Shown here: piece by piece, positions 37,807 through 52,330 of the stretch
Layout of the letters: each line of letters starts with the position of its first letter
Numbering within the stretch: the first letter of the stretch is position 1
NCBI GenBank assembly: GCA_036897095.1
Contig: JAYMSP010000101.1
Span: 1-64,000 of the forward strand
Source of the DNA: Plantago elongata
Taxonomy: Eukaryota > Streptophyta > Magnoliopsida > Lamiales > Plantaginaceae
Direction of reading: 5' to 3'
DNA length: 64,000 bases
The notes under the pieces: generated by a model
Database searches by the model: none
Told to the model about the DNA's origin: nothing
The model's input: only the letters and a program-made list of their open reading frames with translations
Made by a program: the position numbers and the translations under genes

Positions 37807-39612
37807 TTTAACAAGTGCTTTATTCATAAAACATAGTTAGCAAGATCAAATAAAATAATTGATTTCTTCTAAAAAATCTTTTGTATACTTATAAGTTAAT
37901 ATAGGAGGTATAGGAGAATTGTGCTGATAGTATGCCTGCAGTATAGAATTTAGTGTGATATCTTAAACTTACTTTACTGCGCGCTCCTCTTGTTTATCTC
38001 TTTTTTTTTAGTTTTAAAAATAAATCTATAGTAAATACTTTTTGTAGTATAAGTACCCCACCTTTCTTTTGTTATTAAGTTCTTTCTTCCCTCAAAATTC
38101 TCTATAGAAGTTGTGTTATAGTTTACTTACGTCTTAATTCTGGCCTAACTAAGTATAACCTTAAGGAAAGGAAAAAAGCAAAGAATTTATTATGGGATCT
38201 ATAGCCCTGAAAAAACTTTTAATAAGTACAGTAATCCAAAGAGAAGTCTTGTGTACGCTACAAGTAATTTAGTAGACAGAGAAAGAACATTATAAAATCA
38301 ATAATACAACTTGATTACAACACAAAGTTCTCTAAGGTATGCATATAGATGCTGGAGTACTTTAGTTAACTTAACCCAGTAAATCAAGAATTCTTTTACG
38401 AAGTATAAATTACTTTGTTACTTTATATTACTACTAAATGGATAAGTGTGCGTATCTTAGTTCTACATTTCTTAATTTCTTACTACTAATATATTACTAC
38501 TATATAAATAACTACTTACTTTAGACTAATTTCTAGATATTTATTATGCTATAATCAATCTAATATATAATAAATGCACACGCTATTCTCAATTATTTCT
38601 ATCTCTTATTTACTTCTAGAAAAAGTTACAAAGTACTCGGCCATTTTATATACATACAGGAGTAATAAAATCATTTTTAGTAGAAGAATGTATATATATA
38701 TTATTGATCACAAAATAGAGTAAGTGTTCATGTCAATTATTAAGTAAATTTTAGTAAGTATAGTCCCTACGTAGTAATACAGGTACACTACATAGCAGCA
38801 ATTATGTGTAAAACTTTGTATATTTTTAACTAATTAAGTATATAAGATTCATAGGTGAATTTACAGTACAATGGTAAAGAACTAAGCACTTAATTAAGCA
38901 TTTATTAAATTAAGGAAGGATTTATTTACCCCCCCTGTATACATTAAGACGTATCTCTACATTTCTCTTTAATGTAAGTTCCCCGTGTCAAATAAAATGA
39001 AGCAACTTCGTGATAATTCATTTCTTAAGAGCAAGAGACATGATGTTAACTTTTTAGATTTAAAAAGTATACAGCAAACACTATTTATGAAAAAGATTAT
39101 TACTTAGGTAACTTTATCAGTGTGTACGGTACGTTATTCGCTATAAACGACTCAAGAGAAGACTCTCACTAACAAGCTGGAGTCATTACAAATAGAGTAC
39201 CAGAAACAACTTGATAAAGAAGTAGTATAATAGAATACTTATTTTATTAATATATGAATGTCTATACTTTTGGTACTTGTGAACATAGAGCTACATGTTC
39301 GAAAGTATAAGGAGATGCATAATGATAACTTTGCAGTAGGAAAGAATACTCTAGCGAAAGCATTACCATATAGTATTTATTTTTAGGCTTGGTTGCCATA
39401 AAAATAAATTCTGTACTTAACTTTGTAGAATCATAACAAAATTCAGACCAATTATTATCTATCCAACCCAACTATTTATAGCGAGTATTTTAGCATTAGA
39501 AAAAACTGATTTGATAACTACATACAAAATATTATATCCAATCCTAGTTAGTGTTATTCCAATAAAATGCCGACAAGTTTTCCTAATTTAAAAAGAAGTT
39601 TCTTATTTATAT

Positions 39613-39648
39613 CTATATCACTTAACATAGATATATTAAGTGATATAG
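39613..39648. repeat. Inverted repeat, 13-bp perfect arms, 10-base loop
   Basis: CTATATCACTTAA (39613-39625) is matched by TTAAGTGATATAG (39636-39648). No adjacent gene. Confidence 0.85.
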
Positions 39649-42600
39649 TAAATTTGTATGTATGATACTTGGTGCATTTGTAGGTTGTGTTCTTTCTCTG
39701 TTCCATTATAAGTAAGTAATTATATATATATCTAATTATATAAGAAAGCGCAAACACTTCGTATAGAATTATCTAGGTAAATGCGGCGAAAGGAATGAAT
39801 TAATCATAATATACTCATTCAGTAGTTATTACTTTGCCTACGTATATACAGTTATTGCATACTTGGTTTTAACTACATCACAAAAGAGATTCAAAGAAAG
39901 AACGGGGTAGAACAAAGTCGTATGAAGCTATAGTATTATCCCCTTTTCTAAGAGAAAGCTGTAACGAAATAGAATGACCTACTACAACTAAAGCAAAAGA
40001 ACCTACTAAGTATTTAGGTAAATCCAATTTTTCATGCTAGTATATAGCTCTATACCTGATGTACTATAACTTAAAGTGTATAAATAACTAATTAAGATTA
40101 ACCCATGTTATAGCTTTTCTCTATATCTATGTGATATTTACTAGATAATAGAATTTACTAATTCCTATCTAACATTTCCTTTTTTATGCATTCGTATTTC
40201 TTAGGTTCTTTCTATACCACGTATATTATTATAGTAATAATATATAAAAGAGTGCATTATTACTTTTATGAAATGAATATCATAATGAAAAAAGGTTATG
40301 TGCATAAAAGATAACTTAAAGCTCCGTAGGACGATTGCGCTCTTATTATTTAGAGTGCATGAAGTAATAATAGGAAGCACCTTCATGTTATTCTAAGGTA
40401 ATTTAGAATAGGAACAAGAACTTAAAGCACAGGTATAGTATATTATTTACTTACTCTATCAGTTATAGTTATATAAGCTGTACATAATACAGTCATGACA
40501 TCTTCTTATTGGCTTAGGATTGATTTTTACCTACAAGAGGGGGGGTAAGAGTTCCTTCACATGAAAAATATACAACGTAAAATTTTAAAGCAAATCGAAG
40601 GACGAGGCAGCACATTCTTAGTTTTATAAGGATATAATTTATACCTTAGTTTTTATATTATAAATATTAAATATGATAAAGAACAGTATTCAATTATTAC
40701 GTTACTTAGAAAAAAGTCTCTTGCGTTAAAATTCTATATGTTTTTCTTTTATTTATGAGATAGATATTTTAAAGCATAAACTTAATTAAGCCCTTTCTTT
40801 TCTCGTAAAGACGACAAACTATATTAGTGTGTTTCTACTTAGAGTAGAATGCGTCCTTTACTTTGGTGAGTTTTTTTAGTATTTAGTAAATAAACTAAAA
40901 TTCGCTAGGGAAACAGTTTTTTATGTACTTTATTGTATTTCATAAGTAAAGAGGAGACCTTTTTCCTCAATACAAAAATGCATATAACACTTAAATTAAG
41001 CACATATAGAATTCATGACAAAGATTATTTCGCGATACAACACACTTTTTCTATTATTTATAGTCTAAATTTAGAGTAACAAGTAAAGGAATACAGTACA
41101 GTATACTTTTGATTACACATATAATTCACGAAGAGTCCCAAGACAGTCCATAGGAGGGAAGGGAAAAGAATATACATCTCTAAAATTACATACTAGAATT
41201 AGAATGTAATGTAAGCAATAACTTACTATAACAATGAACCTAGTGAGAAAGCTACTATATAATACTCTTTTAGTAACATAACTTATGTTATTACACAAAC
41301 TTGACTTAGTAGGAATTCCTTTGGCATATCAAAATAGGTATACTTGATCTAGTAGTTTATCTAGTAAGTATACTTATAGTAAAAGTAATTAAGTAAATAG
41401 CATATCCATAGGAAAACCCCTGTACTTCGTTCGCTCGTATTCCCCTTAGAGGCCTTTTCTACTCTATAAGAATAAGAGAGCAAGCTAGCAGTACCTTAAA
41501 TAAAAATTGTAATGTAAGCAAGGAATTCGCTTTGATTAAGTAAAAGTAATAATATAATTAGTAAGCATAGTGTATAATAAACATAGTTAAGATAACTAAA
41601 GAATAGTATACGAATGCCGAATAACAGAATCTATAGGTACCACGTGGAATACCTTCTATATAACAAAAAGTGCACCCTAGTAAGCTTTTATAAGGTTCTT
41701 CTCTCTAAAAGTCATAGTATATACAACATTCATTAATTCTTAGGGTGACTTTTCCAGTGCATGGGTAATGCTAGGGCACCTCGTAGGTATGTAATAAATA
41801 TTCTCCACTAAAATCGTTAGTAAATTAAGAAAGAATATTTGTACCAATTACTCGTAGAGAAAATAAGATAGAAACAAGAATTGATTAGTAACTTAACTAA
41901 GAGTACACCCGGAATGATCTCTTCTTTTTAATTACTAGGGTTTTATAGAAGAGATGAAAGTTCACCAACTAGATCTCACGTACTCCTTGTAAGAGGATAT
42001 CCCTCGTCTTTTTTGTAAGTGCTAAGAAATATTTATACTACATTTCTTATATAATACCTACACTATATATTCGTGACCCTCACGTGTAAACAAAAAACCT
42101 TTTGCTTACTTTAGAGTTATCTTGCAAGATCTACAATCCTACGTAAACACGAAAAGAATAGACCTATTTTTTAATTAAATTAGATAAGTTACTAGGTGAC
42201 TAGGGATTAGTATGTCCTTGGCTACCCAGTACAGTTATTTTATAGTCTACCCTCTACCTATTAGTGTCGTTCTAACCTAGCGAAATGTACTTGTCTTATC
42301 CTAAGCTCCTCTCTTAATCTTAGTATAAGTATACAACTAGACAAAGTAGTTATAGTAGTCACATATTTTTCATACATCTTGTATAGAACTAACTTATAGG
42401 GCGAAATCCATACAAATATAGAAAATTATACAAGGCTAGTTACAATACAGGAAAGACTCTTTAGCAGTTCTTATGTAAGTACTCTATCTCATTATAACAG
42501 ATTTCTATTATGTCAAAAAGTATATTTTTTAGCTAATCTAAACTTACTTAAGAATGTAATCCATATAACGTACTAAGCAGTACTCAAAATATAGGAACAA

Positions 42601-45600
42601 GTACATGCCTGGGAAGTCCCGGGTATTCTCTACTATAGAAGTTGCTTTTCTTTCTTATAAACCTCAATGGATAATTTTGCAGTTGCTTACTATCTACACC
42701 CCTTTACCTAAATTACCTTGTTATTTAAATTATATAGTATGGCTTGATCATAGTTTGGACTTGAAAGAACCTAAAGATATTGTTTATTATGGTTTAGACT
42801 TTTTGCATATTATATTCTTAAAGTAATGCCTTGTATCTAGGAAAGCCAAGTTTCATTTAAGTAAGATTAAGCAAGACAACATATTATAAAAACTTAAGAT
42901 ATAGCTAAGATTGTATTTTATATTAGCCTAAGAGTATGACATGTTACTTAAGGAATCTCTTACTTAATGAATATAACCCCATATGCTGTGATTCATATAC
43001 AAAGTACTATAGCCAACACATAATGTATACATTATCTAACAACTTTTTATAAGTGTCTAGTCTCGTTTTTAATATTTAAGAATAATAAAAAAACGTGCAA
43101 GTAATATAAAATTACATATCCAAGAAATTCTTCGTGCACTATACTTACTAGAGAATAAGAAAATAGATATGATTAACACTTAAAATTAAGCAGAGCTCTC
43201 TTCTTATTCTCTAAAAATATAGTAATCCCTGCAAAACTATATTTTCAGCATATGTATATAGATTTAAAACTATTTCTTTTTTGTTTACTTCATAAATATT
43301 ATTATAAATGTTCTTATTATAGGATACTTTCCGCAGTGGTTATTGGATAAATAAGTTAAAAAAACACTCGTGTTGTATTTTAAAAGGAAAAAGTAATAGA
43401 TAAGTTCTTAGAGTATTCAAGACATTTAACTTATAAACTATATAACGAATCTGAAGAAATTAAAGGGATCTCGCTCGCAAGTTGGTACTACAGAAGACTC
43501 CAGCAAATCATACTATTTTAAGCGACTCTTAAATATTTTTGTAAATAATTCCAAGAACTAGGTTAGTAAAAAAAATAGAAGTTATTTTCTATATAAAGAC
43601 AAATTGACTAAGTATAAGCAACTGCGCGGTTGTAGAGTCTGTGCTATGGGTTAGTTTGACAATCAATTCATTCAGATATAGCTATAGCCATCAAATAGGA
43701 ATACTCGTGTACCCTCCTGTGCTATGTTCTATGTTAATTATCAAATACCTAAATTACCTTCATTTACTGGGCACATGCCCATAAATTAGAATATGATTAG
43801 ATTAATTATTTATTATAACATAATTAAGTTCTATGATAACATAAATATGCTTTAGTAGTTACTAAGATATAACTCCAAGACATAAAACACATGCTTCTAA
43901 AAGTCCCTACTTGGACTATACCTTAGTATCTTTGCTTAAATATGTTAATATACTTACTACCTTACTTACATTTTATAAACGTTTGCTTTTATTTTTATTA
44001 GTATACACCACTTAACTTCGCGGAGTATTCTCCAATAACTCCCTTGTGAGTGTGCTTAAATAGTCTCTGGAAACCTTAATAATTAGATAATTGTTTGCAA
44101 AGAGAAAGTACTCCCTGTACTACTACATAGTGATTAAAAAATAATATTATTAAAAGCACATGCTATAGAAACCAACATTTCATAAGAATAAATAAGCTAG
44201 AAGAATATACTTTCCTTTGTCTAATTGATATAATTATTATATATTATAACTCGCAATTGTCTTTAGAGTTTCTTATTTTATTAATTCTATAACAAAGAAT
44301 ACTTCAGGTTTGCCTTGCCTTACTAGTTTTTAATAGATGTAAACGTGATCAGGAAATACTGTTATGTTAATTATATTATATAGTACGTTATAGCACTTAT
44401 ATTTATAAAATACCTAACATAAGTAAGTATTTCGATCAACTTAAAATTTTGTTGGTATAAAGCGTATATTATTACTGACTACTATGATTCTAGAAGTGAT
44501 AAATGATAAAGAAGTCATGCTTAGTAGTCTAAGGTATGTAAGTACTAGAGTATTTGTTTCTTACTGTATAACGTACGTATGTACACCTAGAAGCCAACCT
44601 TGTATACAAAAATAAAAACGTTATAAATATTGAATGTCTTCTTAATAAATATATAAGAAGGAATTGTAACGTAGCAAAAAGGTCAGTCGTTTGCTTATCA
44701 TTTAAATTTATAACTAGATAAGGTATAGTAGTAATATTTGCATTATAGACGAGAAGAAAACACATATACTATACTTAATTATAGATATGACCGGGCATCC
44801 CTTAAGAGCATAATTAAGGATTCTGTAAGTTACCTTAAATTCTCTTTGTATTGACTCTTAATTTATTATCTAGTTGTCTATCTTAGTACTCCTGTTATCT
44901 TGTGTGTTATTTTAGATTTACTTTGTTATTCTTCTGCCCTTTTTCTAAGTTACTAAGATATTCTCATAGTGGAGGTTCGCAATGATAACTACACAATATA
45001 AAATAAACTCTATGTTATTCAGATCTTGTAGAATATTTTTGTATAGAGTTACTAGAGAAAGGCGAGTGTCCCTTTTAGTAAACTGTGCTATCACCAATTT
45101 AAGATACCCTTTATGTTATGTATAAATCTAGTAGATAGAGAAGTAATAAACTTATTTATAGTGTTTTCTGGTATATTCCTTTTATATTTAACTATGCTTG
45201 TTGTTATAGAATATGTCTTTTCTCTTCTATGCTACAGGTTGTAGCGGTGCCTATAATGTTGATATATTTTAAGTGCTATAACTTATAGTAATTCCTAAGC
45301 CATATTATGATTATAGTACGTATATTACATGTAAGTTCACTAAATATATTTTTTATAGCTATACTTAGCTCTTGTTTTATTAGAGTACATAAAGACTATA
45401 AAGCAGAAAGTTTTGGCCCCACATTACTACCCTGACTTTTGTTCGTTGGTTACACTAAGATAAATTATAATAATTATTAAAAGGACTCTATCAAATACAA
45501 CCGATTTACCTAAAATTACCTAGTATAGTAGGTTCCTTCCTTTTCGGGAATTGTTTAATTAATTTAAGAAAGACTTAGCAAAAGGTAGATTTGTCTATAA

Positions 45601-45715
45601 ATGGAGTCAATAGAAACGAGTAGATTCTTAAATATATAATATAGAATATGTACTAACCCAACCTAGATAATCTAAATTTTAGTAATTACTTCACACTTAG
45701 GTACACTACATAGAT

Positions 45716-45737
45716 TTATTAAAAAGTTATTAAAAAG
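45716..45737. repeat. Tandem duplication, 2 x 11 bp
   Basis: TTATTAAAAAG occurs twice in direct contact (45716-45726, 45727-45737). Simple slippage-type repeat. Confidence 0.85.
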
Positions 45738-48700
45738 ACTTTTTATCAAATTATCAGATTCATTCATATTTTACAAACAACAAACTAGGTGCATTTTTGT
45801 TTACACAGCATAGAAAATAGAAGATGTCACATCAAGGGTAATTTGAATAATATTTAATAAATAAGAAAGGAATTGTACTAAGTCAGAGACAAGTAGATTG
45901 TACTCATAAAGTAAGCTAAATCGAGGACTATTATAAATATAAGGATACACAAATATATCGCCTAAAATGACTTCTTGGCTTATATGACTTACGTAATGAA
46001 TATTTACACACGCACTTATACCAATTCTTTTATTAAGGAAATACCTCCTATACCTATGTAGTATTACGTGTTTCTTCGTGTTCGTGTTATAGGGTATGAC
46101 TTAAAAAGAAAAGAAGACAGGAATTTTACCTGACATGGTGTAATATTACCCTATGAATAACCAAGAAGAACCAAAGAAATGCATTTCTACTAACTCTACT
46201 GTAACTTAATTATCCCAGGCATAGTATTCTATCCTATTCTATCTAATCTATTGCAGACGCTAAATGGACCTATACCTATAAGAAAATTTAAAAGCTTAGT
46301 AGTATATAAAATTGCAGGCTTAGAGAAGAATACTGAAACGTAAAATGCTTTGTCTCTAAGTCATTTAGCTTCTAAAATTTCATAGAATTTGTTACTGCTC
46401 AGTAAGTTCCTCTAAGTATTTTCTCTTAGTAGGAATCTCTCTTGCTATGTCTTCACCATGTACAAAACGGAATACGACATAATACTTACTCAGTACTAAG
46501 TTTGTTAAAAAAATAAATTATTATAATAACGAATAGGTGTCTTATACCCTTCCTATATATATGGATTTACTAATGTAGTATTTTAGTATTGTGTCTAATA
46601 GACTAAGGAATCCCTTAGAATTTACCCAGTGGTACTTGTGTAGTCTTAAGGCATCTGCAAGAAATAGAAACCAACCGTGCTTACTTGTGGAAATACTATG
46701 TAAGAGGAGTATTCTCTTTCTAGTCCTAAGTGTAATTTTAATCCTAGTTAGTAAACATGAAACAGAACCCAGTATACGGCATTGACAGAAAAATTTTCTT
46801 TTTCATTAAAGTGAGTATGCACGGACACATATCTATAATATATATATATTTTTTTTAAGTTTTTCCCTTCTATTGTTTTCTTCTATTTTCTATTGCATTA
46901 TATGGTATTGGTATATAGCTATTTTTACTCTCAGATTATAGGCTAAAAAGGGTAGTGTATGGTAGGGTATAATGTTTTTCTTGTTAATTTAGGAGTTATT
47001 CTCGTAGCAACCCTTTACTTAAAGCATTCTTCTTTATTTGTAACTATGTATTTAGACTTCATTAATTAAATTAAACACATTCGCTTAGAAGTTAGTAAGT
47101 TCTTGTAAAGTACGTATCTTCCAAGATAGTGCTAGGACAAAGTAAGGCTAACTCGTGGTATAGCGAAAAAATTCTATTTTGAAGGAAGACTAGTGAATAT
47201 CTGTTAAGCGCTTATTGATGTAATTCATTAATAAGAGGGTTTTATAAAAGTATAGTAGTGGTCTATACTATGATATAACTAAGATTTTAGAGAGGAGAAC
47301 TTATAGTAAACTTATAAATAGGTTATACATTAAATAATAATAAAATAAGATGTACATGTCTGTGAGTAATATTCATCTATTATACTAGCATACATATTTT
47401 AGTAAATAGTTACACCCTTGTAAGGGCATATATTTAGAAGTTCATAATTCTTTTAACTCTTTCTCTATAGTTTCTTTTAATTTGTATTTACTAAACAAAC
47501 AGAGGTATACATTCATTAAGAAAATTAGACTCATGTTAGCTTTCTTTCAATATATGCAGTATGTTTATTGTTGTATTGTAGACTTTCTTTTTAGTATAGA
47601 TCAATGCACTTCGTAGCCTTTAGTAGTTGCTTCATGTTTCATTATATAACAAAATAACAAGGAAGAGTCTATTTCATAAATATAAAGAATTTAAATAAAT
47701 TAGGTTAGACTACGAAAGTGATAAAAAAACAGGGATAAGATTTAATTATATTATATAAGTAAGATTCATTAAGAACTATATTATATGGGTTTATATTTTA
47801 TAGTAGTAGAGCTATATAATAAAAATTAGTACTTATTTTTCTACAATATTTTTTGTAAAACAAGAAAATGCTTGATCTCCCTAACCTGGACTAATTTGTC
47901 CTTCATAGTCTTTTGTAGTATCCTAACTAAGCTAAAATATGAAATTTCTCTTCTTACTATTTATCCTGCTAGTTTTAGTTACATTTTAGAGGATAGTACA
48001 CATGTTTAATAATTGGTTATTTCAATAAAAAATACATAAGTATATTTAATAGATTTTCTATGCTAGTCTTCTTTAATAAAAAATAAAAAGAAATATAAGG
48101 AGAATCGAAATTTCTAGAAAAGAGAAAGGTGAGATTATAAACGCATCCCCGTAAAAGATTACTATAACAAGATAAGAAATCTACCCAGAAAGAAGGAGAA
48201 CCGAAAGGATAGAGTCTATTCCTTCTTACATAAAATGCTTCTTTATAACTTTATAAAGAGAATATAATAAGCTATAATTAAAATTAAGGAATAATGAACG
48301 TTTCCTCGGGAACTTATATATATATAAGATATAAGTAAAAATAGATCCCTTACTTAAACTAAGTTAATTTTATATCTATAAGAAGAAGAGTGGATATGTT
48401 ACAACTTTCCTTTATAAACATGATGAGATGCTCGCTTAATTATAATTAGAGTAAGACACAAACGTACTTTTAGTTGTAAGATGTTTATATAGAGATACTA
48501 CAAGATAATAATTTATGACACGTAACATGGTAGAACAGGACTAAAAGGTGTTGCCGCATAGCATATAATAAACTATAAAACATTTATAATATAACTCCTA
48601 ATTACTGTAAAAGGGATAAATATAACATGTGGTAGTAACGTTGAGCGTGGTTACGGCAGTAATCCAAAGTAAAGAATACAGTACGCAAATAATAAGGTAA

Positions 48701-51319
48701 ATTCCCCAAGGATTGCCTACAGAAAGAATATTTGGGTAATTATTAATAAGAGGTTTTCCCACTTAGAATCACAGCTAAATCATTGTATATATATATTTGA
48801 GTGCTTATCCTATAATAAAAGTATGTTGTACAAGAGTACATGTATTCATTAAAATAAATTTTAGTATAAAGATTAAAAAGCAAAGTATTCTACCTAAGAC
48901 TTTAATTAAGGCCTGTTTCGAACATTCAAATATATTAAGAAGAGTATAAGAGTTAAGAAACAACTAGACTTTTATAAGCTTTAATTTAATAAGGGGAAAC
49001 ACTATAACATAGATTAAATTACTATAACTTACTATTGATAAAAGTAGTTTAGCATACAGTAAAATACGCATTAACTTTATAAATAAAAGGTGCGAATAAT
49101 TACGTGTAAAGTTGGAAACGTACTTAATATTTATGTATAAGAAAGATACACTTAAATAATAATAATACTATAAAATATGGATCATGCTAAAAAAAAAGAA
49201 TGTTGATTTTTTTAAACACAAAATAGAATGCATATACATACAAAATAGCCTATCGACCAAAAAAGTAAAAAAAGTACCTTTTTATGTATTGCAGATATAA
49301 AAACACTCTTAAGTAACACTCTGATTTGTAAGACCAAGGAACTTTAGCTTATAGAGTCTAATAATAAAAGGGTGCGCAGAGTTTGACATAACACAGTATT
49401 ATCTCTTCCCTTCTACTACTTCTAAAGATATTTATTTCTAAACTCACTATAAAATATAATCTAAGTACTAAACCAAGACAACTACACTCTATTTGTGTGT
49501 ATTTCCTGTTTTTGGACAACACCAGGGTTTTAAAGGAAAGCTCTGTGATTGCATACTAGATTTATATTTATTAGGATTAGGGTTCTATCATATAAATACT
49601 CTTTCCGCGAAATAAGAAAATCTTCTTGCATGTTACGTGAACTCCTCCTTCGTTACAAAACTAACTTAAACTAGGTAACTTGTAGACAAGGGGTAGGCTT
49701 ACTTCAGCGAAGACAGTACTAAATACGTTGCCAAATAAAACGAATAAACTCAGTTGTAGGGAAAAACTAGTAGTTACCTGTGCAATACAGATAATTAAAC
49801 TATATTACATAGAACTAAGTCTTCCTTCTTCATTATAGAATTAGATATAAAAGAGTTAAGTATGGATACTACGCCAAAAGAGGCACAACGAAACAAACGT
49901 TAGGGAGGAAAGAGAGCTTTAAGATATAAGAGTTCTTGCGTATTATAATTCTACATATAAATCAGGTACAGAAAATGGAATACATTACTAAGTAAATCTA
50001 CTTTAAGAAGTATGAAACATTAACAACATATTAATAAAAATATACCACATTTCGTATAGTACAAGCTTAATTTATGATACACCTCTCTATATAAATAATA
50101 GATGAAATGCCTTCCTATTTTCCTCTTGCCTAAAATCTATAGTCGTTAGAGGCTTAACTTAATTAACTTTTTAATTAACTTAAATGCTTTGCTGAGTGAG
50201 GGCAACAAATCTTGTTACATCAAAGAAATAATAAAATCAGAGAGAAACGGACAGGATTATTATGCTTATACTTAAAATTACTAAGTACATGCAATGCAGT
50301 GAATTTGACTAAATATAGATTATATAAAAATTATTATAAGCTAGATGAGCTTACGGAAGAATAGTACTTATAACACAAGAATAAATCACAATATTGCCTA
50401 TAAAGCCTTTACTAGAGAAATATTTTGGTCTACAAAACTTGTCTTTGTTCTTTTTTTTCTTTACAATCTATTGGTATACCACCGGGGGATATTCATATTT
50501 ATTTAAGAAGTAAACAAATTAAATAGATGTCCAAATATATTCTTTTTGTTAAAAAGGTAAGAAAAAAAGGAATCCTGCGTAGAAGAGAATGAATTAGATA
50601 AGACTTAATCAAGGAATTAGAAGTATCCCTATGTAGCATAGCTAGAAGAGTACAAGAAAGAAGAAATGTATACTAGCGTACTACCCAGTACAGTACAATA
50701 TCTTAGAAGCTGATATACCTCAGAGGTTTTTCCTATCTTATACTACAGTTTCTTTAAAATATTAATAGAGTTAATTTTTTAATTACTTATATCCTTTGTT
50801 CGCTTTATATACATACACTACAGTTTAGTTTACTTAATTAAAAACTTTTTGAGGAAAAAGGCGAGTTATTACACTTATATAAGTGTACTTTATACTACTA
50901 CATTCTGTTATACAAGAATCTATTTATAAAATAAGGAAATCACTTTTTTGGCAGTACCAAAAATATCTTTCTTTTAAAGTATTAGTAAGTCATTATATTC
51001 TACTATATATTATAATTATTCTTATTATAGTAAATAACGAGTATTTTATAAGAAACAAATAGGGGATATCCTTAGTAGCTACATTATGATTTGACAAGAA
51101 CTTTTTGGTAAGCACACAGGAGAATACAACATATTTATCCACAGAGGGATGCCTTATCTTACCTACTCAAAATAATGACTAAGTTACATCTTTTAATAGC
51201 ATATAATTTATAAGAAATCCAGCATTTCCCACCACTTCTTTTATATTTTATATAAGGTTATCTAAATTATATAAAGTTAAGTAAGGATCTTTCTTTTATC
51301 CTTTCCTAAATCTATGTAC

Positions 51320-51490
51320 TAGACTCAGACAATAGACGTCTTAACGCGACAATTCTTAATGGTAACTGCTTGCACGAATCGTGGACAGTGAATGACCCAG
51401 GGGGTATACCGTACTCAGATTATGGCGTAGGCATACTTGTATGGGGATGGCTCATTTAGTAGTGTAATGTCCCCGTATATAGCACATGTA
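51320..51490. other. Small higher-G+C island, unidentified
   Basis: G+C is clearly higher than on both sides, with many complex words and no low-complexity runs. One plus-strand frame stays open for about 50 codons, to a TAG at about 51460 just after TGGGGATGGCTCATT, but it has no ATG and matches no mitochondrial protein I know. The block looks like a relic of former functional mitochondrial or transferred DNA (exon, intron piece or rRNA fragment) rather than native spacer. Confidence 0.4.
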
Positions 51491-51879
51491 GTTTGGCTTG
51501 CTCTTATAAGCTTTAGTCAATACACAAGATAAGAAATTCCAACTATGAAACTAACTATGAGATCTTAGTAAGTTATATTAAGAAGTACCTTCACGATCAA
51601 AGACAAATGTAGATACTATGTTAGGAAAGAATAGAATAGGAGAGCATTCTCTTATCAAATGTTATTAAATTCTTAACTTAATAAATGTTAGACTCTTGAG
51701 GTACACCTTTTATTGTAAAGCCCAACTAAGATATTATTTGTTGTATATTTATTATATCATACGAAATTTATAATATTTAGGCTAACCTAATTGCATACAC
51801 TGAAAACTCGTTAAAAAAACTGGGAAGTAATGGATTATATTTAACTAGGAAAGAATGCTTTAAGTTACCCTAGTTAAGC
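51491..51879. other. AT-rich spacer between two higher-G+C islands
   Basis: Ordinary AT-rich sequence of the second texture; nothing recognised. Confidence 0.5.
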
Positions 51880-52330
51880 ATGTAAGTGAAGTCTAGCTAG
51901 GCAATAGAACACTGGCTAACAAGCAAGGGTTTGATTTTTTCTCGCCTAGAGCAACAAGCAGCATAGTAGAAGTATAGTAAAGTACTGCCGCTTTCCTATC
52001 TTATGCCCATTCAAGAGGGCAGTTGCTTTTATTCTAAGCCATTTGGTAGAGCATCCATGCCCAAGGTGTGCTATTTTTTGCAAGTTCTCCATTTATGCCC
52101 GAACTGATGATGTCTTAAAGTAACCTAGTGCAAAAAGCCCATAGCCTTTGATCTCTCCAGAGTATGCCTAGCAAGCAAGTACTTTTTATTTAAGTTTGCC
52201 TTTTCTTGTTGTCCCTACTAGCATCGTCCTGGAAGATCATTTACTGCTCCTGTGTCGTGCCTATGGCTAATTTCATACAGTAAGTTATCACCCCGGTCCT
52301 TTTATACCTAATTTATACCTAATAAGGATA
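51880..52330. other. Higher-G+C island of about 450 bases, unidentified
   Basis: The sequence resembles ordinary plant mitochondrial intergenic or intron DNA in texture: balanced composition, almost no short-word repetition, and phrases such as ATGCCCATTCAAGAGGGCAG and GTGTCGTGCCTATGGC. No long open frame on either strand and no group II domain V that I can identify. It may be an ancestral intergenic remnant preserved inside the AT-rich expansion, or imported DNA. Confidence 0.4.

Larger units (their letters stand above)
34431..51320. other. 17-kb AT-rich spacer, mostly second texture, no gene
   Basis: No protein, rRNA or tRNA gene is recognisable. Short open frames (for example 35729-35965, 39262-39471, 42605-42826, 44529-44765, 46591-46785) have AT-biased residue content and no known motif. 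The interval 41400-42600 is locally richer in the GTGCACC and GTATACT words of the first texture. Features worth marking are the hairpins near 34813, 37789 and 39613 and a few TA microsatellites (46842-46853, 48787-48796). Confidence 0.55.

Noticed and set aside
42605-42826. 73-codon frame with some hydrophobic character
   Set aside because: It has only scattered Leu/Ile/Tyr typical of AT-rich DNA and no motif, no neighbours and no conserved start context.
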